This document shows, one piece after another, positions 11,611-22,801 of a DNA stretch of 64,000 bases (the first letter of the stretch is position 1; every line of letters begins with the position of its first letter). Location: NCBI GenBank assembly GCA_963693305.1, contig OY855904.1:20019496-20083495 (forward strand), read 5' to 3'. The position numbers were made by a program, and so were the translations under genes. This DNA is from Meandrina meandrites (lineage: Eukaryota; Cnidaria; Anthozoa; Scleractinia; Meandrinidae). The notes below the pieces were generated by a model that searched no databases, was not told the origin of the DNA, and saw only the letters and a program-made list of their open reading frames with translations.

Positions 11611-11820
11611 AGTTTTTGTACGTTTCTGAAATCCTATGCCCGACCGATGTCTTTCGCATAATTCACATTCATGCTTTCCCCGCTAAAAAAAAAGAAAGAG
11701 ACTGTCCCGGGGAGACTCTTCGCAGTCTTAAAACAAAATGGCACTACATGAGCATTTATTTCGAAGTCCAAGGGAGTCCTGCTAAATAGTTACTGATCAT
11801 GAGGTCGCGCCGGCAGCAAT

Positions 11821-13797
11821 AGGGAGTTTAAGGTGTCTCTCTACAGTTTTTTCTGGACCATACCAAACATTTTCATTTCGCCGTTTAGCAAACTTCCTGG
11901 ACTCGGATCGATGTTAAATTTACACCAGTTATTGGAATTGGATTGAAGTTTGATATAATATATTTTTAGGAAAATCGATATTTCCATAGCAACGACAAAC
12001 AGAAAAACAAGATATCAGTTAAACTTGAATTCTACGCGAATAAGATTTGACGTAAAAAAACTAACATCAGTATCTGAAACTATGGTGTACTGCACATCAA
12101 ATATGCAAGAATAAAAAAATTCTGTATGTTTGATTTCGAATAAATCAAAAATATATTTCAAACTATGCTTTTTGCATTATAATGATAACCGGACCGATCT
12201 GAAGACACTGCTTTGATGAAATTACTTCGAAATAGCACCAAAAAGTGTATTTAACTTATCTTTCGTCGCCGTTAAAGTTTTGTTGATTTTCCTTATCACG
12301 ATCCCGAGAATTGGATTTTTTCATACGGTCACTACCAATGTAATTTTTGGTAAATTTTCTACTTTTAGCGCTTTTTCGAAAATCTCCAAAACGGCTCCAA
12401 CGATTTTTTTTAAACTTTCGCAACACATGCTTGATAATGCAAAGAATTTAATTCCAAAGTTTTATTAACGTTGATTTACTGGAACACGTCCAAATTTATC
12501 CTTAAAGAAGGCGTTCGAACCGACGAAAAAGTTGCGTTACAAATTCAGCGTTCGCAATTTATGCTAAAATATTCAAATCAATGTTTTTTTGCATTCCATC
12601 GAGTGAACAAAAGAGTGAGGGAAAAAAACACAATATTGAAAACAATAGCAACGAACTGTATTTATCAAGATCGAATGTAAAAAACATTGATTTGAATATT
12701 TTAGCATAAATTGCGAAAGCTAAATTTGTAACGCAACTTTTTTGTCGGTTCGAACGCCTTCTTTAAGGATAAATTTGGACGTGTTCCAGTAAATCAACGT
12801 TAATAAAACTTTGGAATTAAATTCTTTGCATTATCAAGCATGTGTTGCGAAAGTTTAACAAAAATCGTTGGAGCCGTTTTGGAGATTTTCGAAAAAGCGC
12901 TAAAAGTAGAAAATTTACCCAAAATTACATTGGTAGTGACCGTATGAAAAAATCCAATTCTCGGGATCGCGATAAGGAAAATCAACAAAACTTTAACGGC
13001 GACGAAAGATAAGTTAAATACACTTTTTGGTGTTACTTCGAAGTAATTTCATCAAAGCAGTGTCTTCAGATCGGTCCGTTTATCATTATAATACAAAAGG
13101 CATGGTTTGAAATATATTTTCGATTTATTCGAAATCAAACATACAGAATTTTTTTATTCTTGTATATTTGATGTGCAGTACACCATAGTTTCAGATACTG
13201 GTGTTAGTTTTTCTACGTCAAATCTTATTCGCGTAGAATTCAAGTTTAACTGATATCTAGTTTTTCTGTTTATCGTTACCATGGAAATATCGATTTTCCT
13301 AAAAAATATATTATATCAAACTTCAATCCAATTCCAATATCTGGTGTAAATTTTACATCGATTCGAGTCCGGGAAGTTTGCTAAACGGCGGAATGAAAAT
13401 GTTTGGTATGGTCCAGAAAAAACTGTAGAGAGACACCTTAAGAAACCACGACGGCGACGGCGAGGACAACGTCGATTAAAAAATGAATTATATTTTAGCT
13501 ACGAATATCGCGATACTCGAAAGTCATTTAGTTTATTTCTCTCTGTCAAAACTATCTCAAAACTAAATCTGGAACACAGCGATAAATTCGAAATAAAAAT
13601 TTAAAAAGTTGGCTGTCGTGGTTCACGTTCTCCAGGCAACGCAGAATTCGGTCATTTCACGTTGTTATTTTGCAGAGGACGGCAAAGAAATGTACCAGGA
13701 ATTAAAACGCACGTGCACAGCCATTGTTCTACTCATTAAACCTTTTGTTTAGCGACGTTCCCGTTGCCGTTGCCGTTGTGGTTTTCTTAAACTCCCT
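11821..13797. mobile_element. Composite foldback element (~2 kb)
   Basis: Arms 11830-12602 and 12672-13440 are long, nearly identical inverted repeats around a loop of about 70 bp. The right side continues with a GACGGCGACGGCG / CCGTTGCCGTTGCC-rich part to 13797. Outer ends AGGGAGTTTAAG and CTTAAACTCCCT are inverted copies, with AAT on both sides (11818-11820, 13798-13800) as a possible 3-bp target duplication. No transposase frame is visible. Confidence 0.78.
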
Positions 13798-13800
13798 AAT

Positions 13801-15362
13801 ATGTGATATAATGCGGACCTTCAATTCCCAGTCCCATTGTTCTCTCCCTGTTACATATTTCTGTCCACGATTTGTGTAACTGGGAAATGATGACAGAGAC
13901 TACCTGTTAATCTTGGAAGGGGGGGGGGGGGGGGGGGAGGGGAATGGGACTTTGTGGATTGCTAAAAAAGAAATGGCATAATTCCCTCCCCGCTTCCCCC
14001 ACGGCCTACACATGCCAATTCTGCAAAGTACATAATATGACAAAATTAGCTGATGTAAATTACAGAGAAAGAGGAGAAAGTCTGAAGAAAATATCCAACC
14101 CAGCTTTATCCTTCACCGCAGTAAAACGTAAAAAAATAAGAAAACTACTTCAAAGATAAGGTTTTCATTTTCAGTGTTCAAAGTTTGATACTTAACAAGT
14201 ATTCTCCTGGTTTACTAAATTGTTTGGAACTTTACTAAAAAAGTTCTAAGTGTTTGAAAATGGCGAAATGCCGACTGTCGGCGCCATTGTCAAAGCAATT
14301 TTGTTCGGGTGCGGAGCATTTTAAAAGTAAAGAATCCCGCTTGAGGGAACTGAAAAATATATTTACCCTCAGCAGCTATTTTATATATCCTTACCGATGC
14401 TTCCACGTTAACGTGAATGATTTCTCTCGAAATAAGAAAACAAAAACAGCCTCAGACGTTTGACCGCGGTGAAGCTTTATCCAAACTCCACTAATAAGTT
14501 TCCTTTTTTCTGCAACCAAATAAATAATTACAAGACTACTCTCTAACAGTAAGTGTACCATGTAGCGACCCAACAAAAATTATTCTTACTGGCAGAAAAA
14601 TTACATAGGAAAATAAATCTTGCCATCGCTTTTCAAAACACTAGTACTAATTTCAGGTGAATCATCTTTGCAAGGAACAAAACACCCGCTTTGTTGTGTA
14701 GTGAAAATACACCCATCCTATTCGGGTGAACTGTCTTCACAGAAAGCCCCATCATGTTTGCATGAAACTAGAGCCAAAATTCAGCTTCATATGCAAACAT
14801 AGTATTTCTCATCACAAATTGTTTTCACGTGCTTCGACGGCCGCTTATTGAAAGACCCCTCATGTCAACTGAAAACAACAATCAAGAACACAAACGGTTC
14901 AAACAACAAAGAGCAAACCCTTCAAATTATTAGGGCGATTTTCAATTGAGTGTCGCTAAAACCAAAACAATCACTCTGGTCAAATATCACAAAGGACCCA
15001 GTACTAGTGAACCAATCAAAACACGAAGCAAATACATGAAGTGCGGGAAAACGTGAGCGCGCGCGAGCGAGTCGCGATTGGTTTTGGTTACACTGAAGTG
15101 ACCAGCTCGGAGATGGAGTTGTATAGCCTGCGTAGCAAGTGTTCCGCATTTTGGGTGCGCAAAAAATTAATTGAGGAGAAGGCCAAAAAAAAATTGATTC
15201 GCGCTCTACCGAAACGGTTGCAACGAAGGCTAGGAGGCTATGGGCCAATGGGCAAGTGCCTAAAAATATTTTAGCCCACTCGTATGTTTAAATTGTGCAA
15301 TGGAGAGCAATTCAGGGTGACGCACTTTGAAGATCATGAATAAAAGGCAATATGCAATATAA
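13801..15362. other. Non-coding stretch
   Basis: Contains a G-run at 13920-13938 and a degenerate repeat at 15124-15240 beginning GCCTGCGTAGCAAGTGTTCC. Small frames at 13944-14463 lack splice sites or recognisable domains. Confidence 0.45.
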
Positions 15363-15369
15363 ATATCGT

Positions 15370-15885
15370 CAGAAACTCATAAGGAGTTGAAACGTATAAC
15401 GCGCGTTCACAGCGTTCGAATATTCAGTTTGCCAAGTACCATATTTGGAAACACAAGGAGCTTGTACGCGAATGATTTACACACGTAACGACACACGCAA
15501 GAAAATTTTCGCTTTTACGTCTTTTACGGTAAGTCACTTGAATTCCGACCTAAACGCCGTGAATTACTCACAGAAACTAGAGAAATTCATCAAGAGTATC
15601 CAAGTGAAGTTGAAGTCTGAGTGAAGTTCTCCGGACCATCAAATGACGATGAAACAGAGAATTTAACCAAATTTAACTATATTTAACCAAAGTTGTTTAA
15701 AAACAAGATAACGCCATTTCGCGCGAGCTAGCGTGCGCTCTGAATTTATCCAAATATTGCAATTTGATTGGTTGATTTTTTTCTCGTGGTTTTCCAAATA
15801 TGGTACTTAATGGCAACGAATGTTCAAATGCTTTGTACAATGCGAATCATAGGGAGTTACACGTTTCAACCCTTATGGGTTTCTG
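15370..15885. mobile_element. MITE, family with 7-bp target duplications (copy A)
   Basis: Terminal inverted repeats CAGAAAC(T/C)CATAAGG(A)GTTGAAACG bound 516 bp. ATATCGT is found exactly on both sides (15363-15369 and 15886-15892). An inverted relative of 482 bp lies at 61119-61600. Non-coding. Confidence 0.83.
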
Positions 15886-15892
15886 ATATCGT

Positions 15893-17169
15893 TAACTGCC
15901 CTTTCCCAGTAGATCAAGCCTCACCTAGCGGGAGAGTTCTTTTTGGTAATAAGAGAAAATTGGCCCATTCTCTGTTATGAAATGGAATAATTGTTAAATA
16001 GACAGTCCACAACATGTTTTACAAAACCAAGCAATCGAACACAAATAACAGTTTTATTCAGTTACTCTTATCTATACTTAGCACAACTTCTCTAAATGAA
16101 CGGGCAGGTTCTGAACAAAACTCTTAGATAGCTGTAGTACTGTGTTATGAGTGTGTAATATATCATAAAAATAACATTCAACAGAAATTTATCTCTACCC
16201 GGCTGTGTTCATGTCATCTAGCCAGCTAATATACAAAGAATCTAAAGGTGAGCAATAAATATGTATGTCTATCTTTGTGTTAAATGGATTTCTATGTTAT
16301 AAGACTCATAACTACTATTTTAATGTAAACTTTTCATGGTTTAATGGCACTTACCATTAGCCAGAACTGGCCAGCCGGTCCAGTGGTGTTGAATGTGAAA
16401 TGGGCCTTTTTCACGAGATTTTCCACAAATAACCGTCAAATCCTTCACAACAGTGTTTATATTTATGCATTGACTGATTTGATGGGGCAAATCTGAAAAT
16501 TAAATTAATCATTGTACACTTCAGTTTTTTTCTTTTTCTTTTTTTTTTTTGGGGGGGGGGGGGGAGGTTAGGGTGGGCACTTATTCAGGGCTGGGTGCTT
16601 ATTAACTTTTCCAGACTGCAGGGTGGGTTTTTTATTTGAGGTTGGGCACTTAATCAAATAAATACAGTAGTCCAATTTTTGTAATTCTTTTTAGGTAGGT
16701 GTCCCCTATTAGTAGAGGGTTCTCCCTCAGCTAAAAAAAATTACACATCAGTAAAGTTATTATAATTATATTATTATTGTTACTAGCAATGGAATACTGT
16801 TCTCAAATATTCCAGGTCTGGCCAGCCAGTTCTGACTTATGATATCATAAGCACCCTAAGTTAAATCAATTATATGATTTTTTGCTGACAGACTAATTAA
16901 ACCCGGAAATACTACTAAAACAATCATAAAACTAAAACAACACTGGCTTGTTGCATTACATTGTTTGTGTTTTTCAGCTCTCCCTTACTTTCTTCTCTTG
17001 TTAAATTTGTGTTAAGGGCCCTGAAAGACGAAGTTATTTTTTTCTTCAGCTAAATTCTCTTCTTTCTTTGTTTTTTGTTTTAAACTCATTATCATTATCA
17101 TTATCATACATCACCATACCCAAAAACAAGGGAAACATAAAATTTAACTAACTTAAATTTAACTGTGCT
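15893..17169. other. Non-coding stretch
   Basis: AT-rich, with a T-run/G-run at 16540-16563. No exon or element boundary was recognised. Confidence 0.45.
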
Positions 17170-17560
17170 GTTACCTTGACGTTGTTAGGAGGCTTGCGTG
17201 TCTCAGAGACCCTTGTGAGCTATACCCTTGTGAGCAGGCCCAACCAAGTTGGGGAAGGTTACAGGGGCAGAGACCGGACTAAAATCAGCACCTGGTCCTC
17301 CAGGTTGGGGGTTGGGTGTGGTGCCAACAACTCCACCCCACAAAACACTTTGTTACGGAAACAACAACAAATGCTACAACAACTGTGGACTCTATAGTGG
17401 AATTGAGCCAACCAACTGGCTAGATGACTACTTCTAATGAAAGCCCTCGGGAAGTCAGGGGCACAACAGATAGTAAGTTCGGGCCTAAAACCAACATCGG
17501 CCTAGCTACATGGAATGTCCGCACCATGTTGGAGACTTAAACAACAGCGCAGGTTATCAG
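17170..17560 (+). mobile_element. 5' fragment of an RTE-like non-LTR retrotransposon
   Basis: About 17480-17540 reads TNIGLATWNVRTMLET followed by a stop. LATWNVRT is the start of the apurinic-type endonuclease domain of RTE-like ORFs. The upstream 300 bp (Gln/Asn-rich frames, 'CYNNCGLYSG') looks like the element's 5' leader. The rest of the ORF is missing, so it is a dead fragment just downstream of the first BTB gene. Confidence 0.6.
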
Positions 17561-17664
17561 TGAAGAAAGAAAATAACTGCACCACGTATATACATGATGT
17601 CAATTTTCACTAGAACATGTTACTGTAACATGTCCTTTTGTCAGTCATCACCTTAATTTTAAGC

Positions 17665-18978
17665 TTATTTAACTTTAAACCAAAGCTCAGGAAATTGACC
17701 TGGTGGCCCATATCTTGATGTAAATGTCACTCCTGCACAGTGAACAACACCAGACTGTTCACACTGGAAAAAACAATAATCTGGGCCATCAATTGAAGCT
17801 TGAACACAATACGGCACGTCCTTCTTTAGGGCAACTGCAAAATCGAGTAAAACATCAAAGCCATAATAAACATCACCATTAGATGGACATGTCTTCAAGC
17901 CAGACTTAAATGTCCCAGTCACCGCTGCGAGAATTGAATCATCAGTATCATTTAAGATTCTTAAGGTAACCAAAAAGTCACCACCATCATTACCAAACAG
18001 TGAGACACCATGCAACAGCATGTCCTTGTCTATTGTCAGTATTAAACTGGACCATTCCTCTGGAATATTACCAAAGTACCGACCGATATCAAAACTGCTG
18101 AAAAAACAACATCGTAGAGGTGAACCCAGCCTTTCGGTTTCTAAGAATCCAACTGGCTTAGTCAAAGTGGAATTGAAATATTCAGTAATGTTACTCGTTT
18201 CCTCAGCTGTTAATATATTAGTCTCAGTGACAACATTTATAAATTCGTCTTTCGTCATGACTGGAAAACGAATATTTTTGATGATCTTTTCTCCAAGGAG
18301 TTGTCTTTTGACGGATCCCTCTGGTTTCAGATTCTGCCTCTCGCATTCTTTTTCCGCCCAGCAATTAACAGCCTTGAACAGCTCCACTTCCCTGACGTTC
18401 AGCGTATCTCTATCCATCAGTTCCTCCAGAAGGCATCTCTCGACTGTCACGAAATCACTTGATTTCAACACCTCGTCCGCCTTGCTGTCGATAAAATCCC
18501 ACCACTGAAATGGAAGACCTTCATTTTCGTACTGTTGAGCGTATTTTAGGATACCCAACACAACCGAAGAATCCAGATTCTGTCTTAAATATTTAGCACA
18601 TTCGTTCGCCAGGCTAGGAATCATGTATTTCTCGGCCAGATACAACACTTGCATTGCATTATTTGCGTTCAAACAAACTTCATCGGTGTAAATGTAACGC
18701 AGCAACTCCATCATACCTTCGTAATCGCAGTCCGGGAGGTCAATTCGTTGCTTGCTTTCAGCCATTTCACCGCAAAACATTGCAAAAAACACAGGACTGC
18801 AAATTGACAGCAAAAACTTGTGCGCTGGAATTTCCAACTTGCGTCTCTTGCTGTCATTTTCTCCATTTCGGGATGATTGAACGACAAATTTTACATCACT
18901 CAATAAATCGTTGTTAAAAATAAACTTGCTTCTTTCTTTATAAGTCTTGGGCCACCTTTTTGGGAGCGAAGTCATCAC
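17665..18978 (-). CDS. BTB-BACK-PHR protein, BTBD3/6-like (copy 1)
   Basis: 437-residue single-exon frame starting MMTSLPKRWPKTY, an N-terminus shared by its paralogues. The BTB domain covers about residues 20-130 (LLSDVKFVV, IPAHKFLLSICSPVFFAMF, LPDCDYEGMMELLRYIYTDE), BACK about 135-245 (RDTLNVREVELFKAVNCW), and PHR about 280-437 (GFLETERLGSPLRCC, DKDMLLHGVSLFGNDGG, YYGFDVLLDF). This order is that of BTBD1/2/3/6, which bind Cullin-3 through BTB and recruit substrates for ubiquitination. It has no internal stop and ends ELWFKVK. It is one of seven copies in the window and the most diverged in the BACK and PHR parts. Its substrate is unknown. Confidence 0.9.
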   Translation of the reverse strand: MMTSLPKRWPKTYKERSKFIFNNDLLSDVKFVVQSSRNGENDSKRRKLEIPAHKFLLSICSPVFFAMFCGEMAESKQRIDLPDCDYEGMMELLRYIYTDEVCLNANNAMQVLYLAEKYMIPSLANECAKYLRQNLDSSVVLGILKYAQQYENEGLPFQWWDFIDSKADEVLKSSDFVTVERCLLEELMDRDTLNVREVELFKAVNCWAEKECERQNLKPEGSVKRQLLGEKIIKNIRFPVMTKDEFINVVTETNILTAEETSNITEYFNSTLTKPVGFLETERLGSPLRCCFFSSFDIGRYFGNIPEEWSSLILTIDKDMLLHGVSLFGNDGGDFLVTLRILNDTDDSILAAVTGTFKSGLKTCPSNGDVYYGFDVLLDFAVALKKDVPYCVQASIDGPDYCFFQCEQSGVVHCAGVTFTSRYGPPGQFPELWFKVK

Positions 18979-19610
18979 ATTAAACTTCTCTCACAACCAC
19001 AAAACTGACAAACACAAAGCGGAAACCTCGTGTCAAAACAATTTCATCTTCGTATATTAAACCTACATTCAAATGCTCCCCGTTGTTCCCACGCCCCCTC
19101 CTATCTCCCCTGTGACAATTTATAACAAGAAAACGCAGCAATTTTTCGCTTTCAAAGTTATTCATCTACCACATTTCTTTACTTTTTACTGTTGCTATTT
19201 TGTGAAAATGTTTTAACTACCAAACACCACTAAGACATTAATTAAAAAGTCTGCTTTATATATTTTATGTGTTCCCTTCCTGATATGTGATTTGAACTAT
19301 GCCATCTCTATTTGGCAAACTTCCCCCCCACCAGCCCGAAAGGGTCCTAAAAACAAATAACCACACAAGCTGTTGACCCAAAGAATGGCTGTGAAAGAGA
19401 TTACCAAACCCAGTAGCTTGACAACAGAAAAACTTGCTAGCAAGACCGAAATGAGTTAAAGTATAGTAACAAGCTATATTCAAATAAATGAAGAGCGGTC
19501 TCTCTTACAGCCAAAATGAAAACTCCATGATTTCGTCTCCAAGTTTGCGGATCGAGTAGAGGACAGCATTCTGTGATTTTATCAAAATATATCAGTTAAA
19601 ATCTCTAGTA
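18979..19610. other. 5' flank of BTB copy 1
   Basis: No repeat or exon was recognised. It presumably contains the promoter of the minus-strand BTB gene, but no core element stands out. Confidence 0.4.
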
Positions 19611-19742
19611 TGTCATGACAGAAGCGGATTTTATAATTTAAACTTTGCCAGCGAGTAAAAGTCGTTTAAATTTGCAAATTTGAATTTAACGCCTTGCATT
19701 CTTTTTTAAAAGCGCTCTTAGAATTCCGCTTCTGTCATGACA
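19611..19742. mobile_element. 132-bp MITE
   Basis: Terminal inverted repeats TGTCATGACAGAAGCGGA at the left and the exact inverse at the right. The TIR itself contains the palindrome TGTCATGACA. AT-rich interior, no target duplication assigned. Confidence 0.7.
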
Positions 19743-20962
19743 CACTAAAGTATTCTTAGTCTCTCTCATGTGCTGTGCCAGCTCATGAAGTTCCAAATCT
19801 GCGCTGAATTATTGGACGCAAAATTAATCGGAAAACTCCAATCTATGAGATTTCCGAAGGTGTTCCGATTAAAACACGAGTACTAACAGGGCCCGCGCAG
19901 CAAGATTTTGAGTGTGTGTGTGTGGGGGGGGGGGGGGGGGGGGGGGGAGGGGAGCAGAGGCATGCTACCCTGGGAAAATTAGGGTTTTAGTTACTCTCAG
20001 ATATCGGAAGGTGGATTTAATATTAACAAACATTGTGTTAAAGCGCAATGTTTTACAACTTGAAACAGCAACGGACCGCAAACAACAATGGTGCTAACGT
20101 ACCAGGATCTACAAGAGATTATTGCAATTTATTTGCGCTGGCCTTCGAGCTGGCGTTGTTTAGTTTTGCTGCACCACGCTGATGAGTCCCAAAAAGGACG
20201 GAATGGCTGTCCGCGATTGTGACCCTACTCTATCGTTCTGGTCGTGTTGGTGTCTTGCAAAATTACTTTTTCACATAGTATTTATCGGCGTTGCTATATT
20301 ATTGTAATGCTTCAGGGATAAGCACACTAAATAATTAGAACCAGACCTATGGATTTACTATCAAATCCTGCTTGAAGCAATTTAATTTACTCCAAATCAG
20401 TACTACTGCCATTAGCGTTTACAAACAAGGAATCTGACGATTTTTGCTATACTTCAGCTCAACGTTGTAAACGGTGCCAAAAATTTCTCTTTCTGTTATT
20501 GCTACAATCTGCAAATTCGTTAGTGATGTCAAGAACCATTCTTCATGACTGTTTATCATTGTCAAGTTACTAAATCTCCCTTGCGTCATTGTTGGGCAAA
20601 ATGTTTATTTTTCGGACAGTCGAAACTGAATGATCATTCACCAGATGCACTCGATACATGATTAACCAAAATGGAGCTCAAAAACAAAATTTATCACCAG
20701 CTTCTGGAAGGCGTTCAAATGAAATACTTTTAGTAATTGTTCGTTCAATAATAAAAATAATATTTTTTTTCCTTTATTTCTTTCTTTACTTGCTTATTTA
20801 CTTAAGTTCTTATTATTTTTTCTTTTTACTGTAAAAAAGTAGGGGGGGGGGGGGGGGGGCTAAAGCCCCCCGCCCAGCCCCTCCCTCTGCGTGGGCCCTG
20901 ACTAAGAGAGGTTATTATGGAAATTACATTCCACGCTTTAATGTTGAGGTCAGAAAAGAACA
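19743..20962. other. Non-coding stretch with G-runs and a ribozyme relic
   Basis: Contains G-runs at 19924-19947 and 20841-20859 and the hammerhead relic at 20171-20220. Otherwise AT-rich and without exon signals. Confidence 0.5.
20171..20220 (+). ncRNA. Decayed type I hammerhead ribozyme motif
   Basis: CTGATGA at 20179-20185 is followed by a 4-bp stem II, GTCC-CAAAAA-GGAC (20186-20199), then GGAA where GAAA is required, a short stem III region and TGTC (20208-20211), the expected cleavage triplet. CACG before the core and CGCG after the site could form a partly mismatched stem I. The changed core A predicts an inactive relic of a retroelement ribozyme. Confidence 0.5.
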
Positions 20963-21157
20963 GTGCATTTTCAAAAAGAACACGCTTTTGAGGACCGGTG
21001 CACAAGTATCGATCTTGAAATAAAGAAACGCCGGCTTAGATGGCATGTCTTACGAATGTCGCCAGAGAGAATACCCAAGCAGACACCTGCAGGAAAAAGA
21101 AAAAGGGGGAGACCCAAAACCACCTGGAGAAGGATGGTTGAAAGGGTGGACTGAGCT
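20963..21157 (+). mobile_element. 3' fragment of a non-LTR retrotransposon ORF2
   Basis: Reads IKKRRLRWHVLRMSPERIPK, then GKRKRGRPKTTWRRMVER. The pattern RW-HVLRM and KRGRPKTTWRR is typical of the extreme C-terminus of RTE-like ORF2 proteins. Only about 60 codons remain. Confidence 0.75.
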
Positions 21158-21194
21158 AAGTGAGATGGGTTTATAATGGGGAGAGTCACAGGCA

Positions 21195-21448
21195 ATCCAC
21201 CGTACGCAAAAAGATGGCGACTGGTACATTTACCTATAATGCATAGCGCGCAAAAACTGCAAAAACGCTCATAAAAGCACACAGAAAAGCTCCACAACCT
21301 TGAAACCCAGCATAAACAATGTTGTTAGTATGGGGATGAATTTTGCAAAAACATAGCATTCTGTGTGCCATATGGACTGTGTTAGGTTCGCAAGGTATTG
21401 TGGTCAAATGTACCGTCGCCATCTTTTTTCTTACGGAGGATTGCGAAA
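21195..21448. mobile_element. MITE with GATGGCGAC terminal repeats
   Basis: AATCCACCGTACGCAAAAAG at the left and an inverse copy at the right (CATCTTTTTTCTTACGGAGG) bound about 254 bp. Both TIRs continue into GATGGCGAC-GGTACATTT. The interior has a loose palindrome and no gene. Confidence 0.6.
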
Positions 21449-21619
21449 GACAAGACTCGGTGGAATAGAGACATTGTTGCGGCCCCATGCCCCACTGGGA
21501 GCTATAAGGACTAATGATGATGGTATTAATCATGTAAACGACAAGAAACAAATATAACTTTTATTCATTGTTATTAAAAAGAGGTTTATAAACAGAACAG
21601 TGTATAAAACACATACTGT

Positions 21620-22680
21620 GTAACATGTCACAACTAAACAGCGGCTCCTTATTCAGGTACCAGACACAAATGAGGACTTTGTTTAACCGTTGTTTTGGAA
21701 CTCATTGTATTTTGGTCTGTATTGTTTGTTGTCCATTGCTTCTATTTCCTACGTCATCTGTGTTTGGTACACAAAGGAGAAGCCCTAACAGGACAAAAGA
21801 ACATGCAACAACTGCATGGCATTGTTTGTGCCATTCTGTAAACCTAGAAATAATTTTGAACTTTATGACTCATCAAAACTCAATGCAACTTTTTTTAAAT
21901 TGATGGGCAACCTGTTTTTCAATAATATCGCTTCCACCTGACACTGTTACAAACAAGAACTCCATGAACAAAACAGTACACACAACATTAAGTGTCACAA
22001 AATTTTAGCAAACCTAAATGAATAATTTTAAATTTGAAACTGATTACTGTAGACCCATTTGAAAAATGGCCATGTCACTGTCTACTGTTGTCTGGTCAAG
22101 CTTGCTAAATCGTCAGTGATGGCAAATGAAAATGAGTGAAATTAATTGAGATTCTGGAAGTTTTTAATTGGTGGTTTTGGTTCAAAGGCTGTAAAAGTGT
22201 GACTCATTTAATTAAAGAGATTTGGTTACCTTAGCACTGGAGTAACCAGTGCTATGGTTACCCAAGTGCCAGAGTAACCCTAGCTGCGTTGTTAGCAATC
22301 TGCAAGGGGCAACTTTTTTACTGGTTTCCAGTCCCTTTAAAGTTTGTGTTCAATGCTTGGCAACCACATTCGGTTACCAAGAACATAAAGTTGTCCCAGG
22401 TGGTAGGGAAACCCTACCTGTGAAATTTTGCTTGAAAACCCAGGTTATCTTTAACCCTCCTGATAGGGTAACCCTAGCACTAGGGTTAACCTCCCTGCTT
22501 GTAAACAGGACCTAAAACTTCATAGAGGGGTTCATTTTAACTTGACATTTATGGCAAATGTGACATAATTCAGCTGACCAAAAACAGTGTTTCTTCCAAG
22601 TGAGAAGAAATAAGACAGCCATTTTAGAAATGGGACTATAAAATTATTGTAACATTTATCAACTTTAAAAAGGTTGTCAT
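21620..22680. repeat. Segmental duplication, 3' flank of BTB copy 2 (also at 29530-30340)
   Basis: Shared blocks with 29530-30340 include ACACAAATGAGG, GTCATTGTATTTTGGTC, the GACCCATTT-AAAAATGGCCATG block and TCATTTAATTAAAGAGATTTG. Order and strand are the same. A GGGTAACCC cluster (22225-22510) is inserted only in this copy. Confidence 0.75.
22225..22510. repeat. GGTTACCC / GGGTAACCC cluster
   Basis: Motifs such as GGTTACC, GAGTAACCCTAGC, AGGGTAACCCTAGC and CTAGGGTTAACC recur about every 20-60 bp. Same family as 10985-11610. The duplicate flank at 30150-30180 lacks it, so it is an insertion here. Confidence 0.6.
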
Positions 22681-22801
22681 GCCAGAAGCTTGTGAAACAT
22701 ACCGTAAAAGCTCAAAAATGTATAAATTGGTATTCTGCATTACAATAATACAACAGCACATTTTTTTCTTCCTGTTACATGTACATGAAGATGCAAGATT
22801 G

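Noticed and set aside
12280..12988. Matching 62-codon frames on both strands
   Set aside because: They are the two arms of the foldback element at 11.8-13.8 kb; identity reflects the palindrome, not two genes.
18020..18508. Plus-strand 162-codon frame
   Set aside because: Antisense to BTB copy 1; similar antisense frames occur opposite every BTB copy. Same reasoning for 23049-23666.
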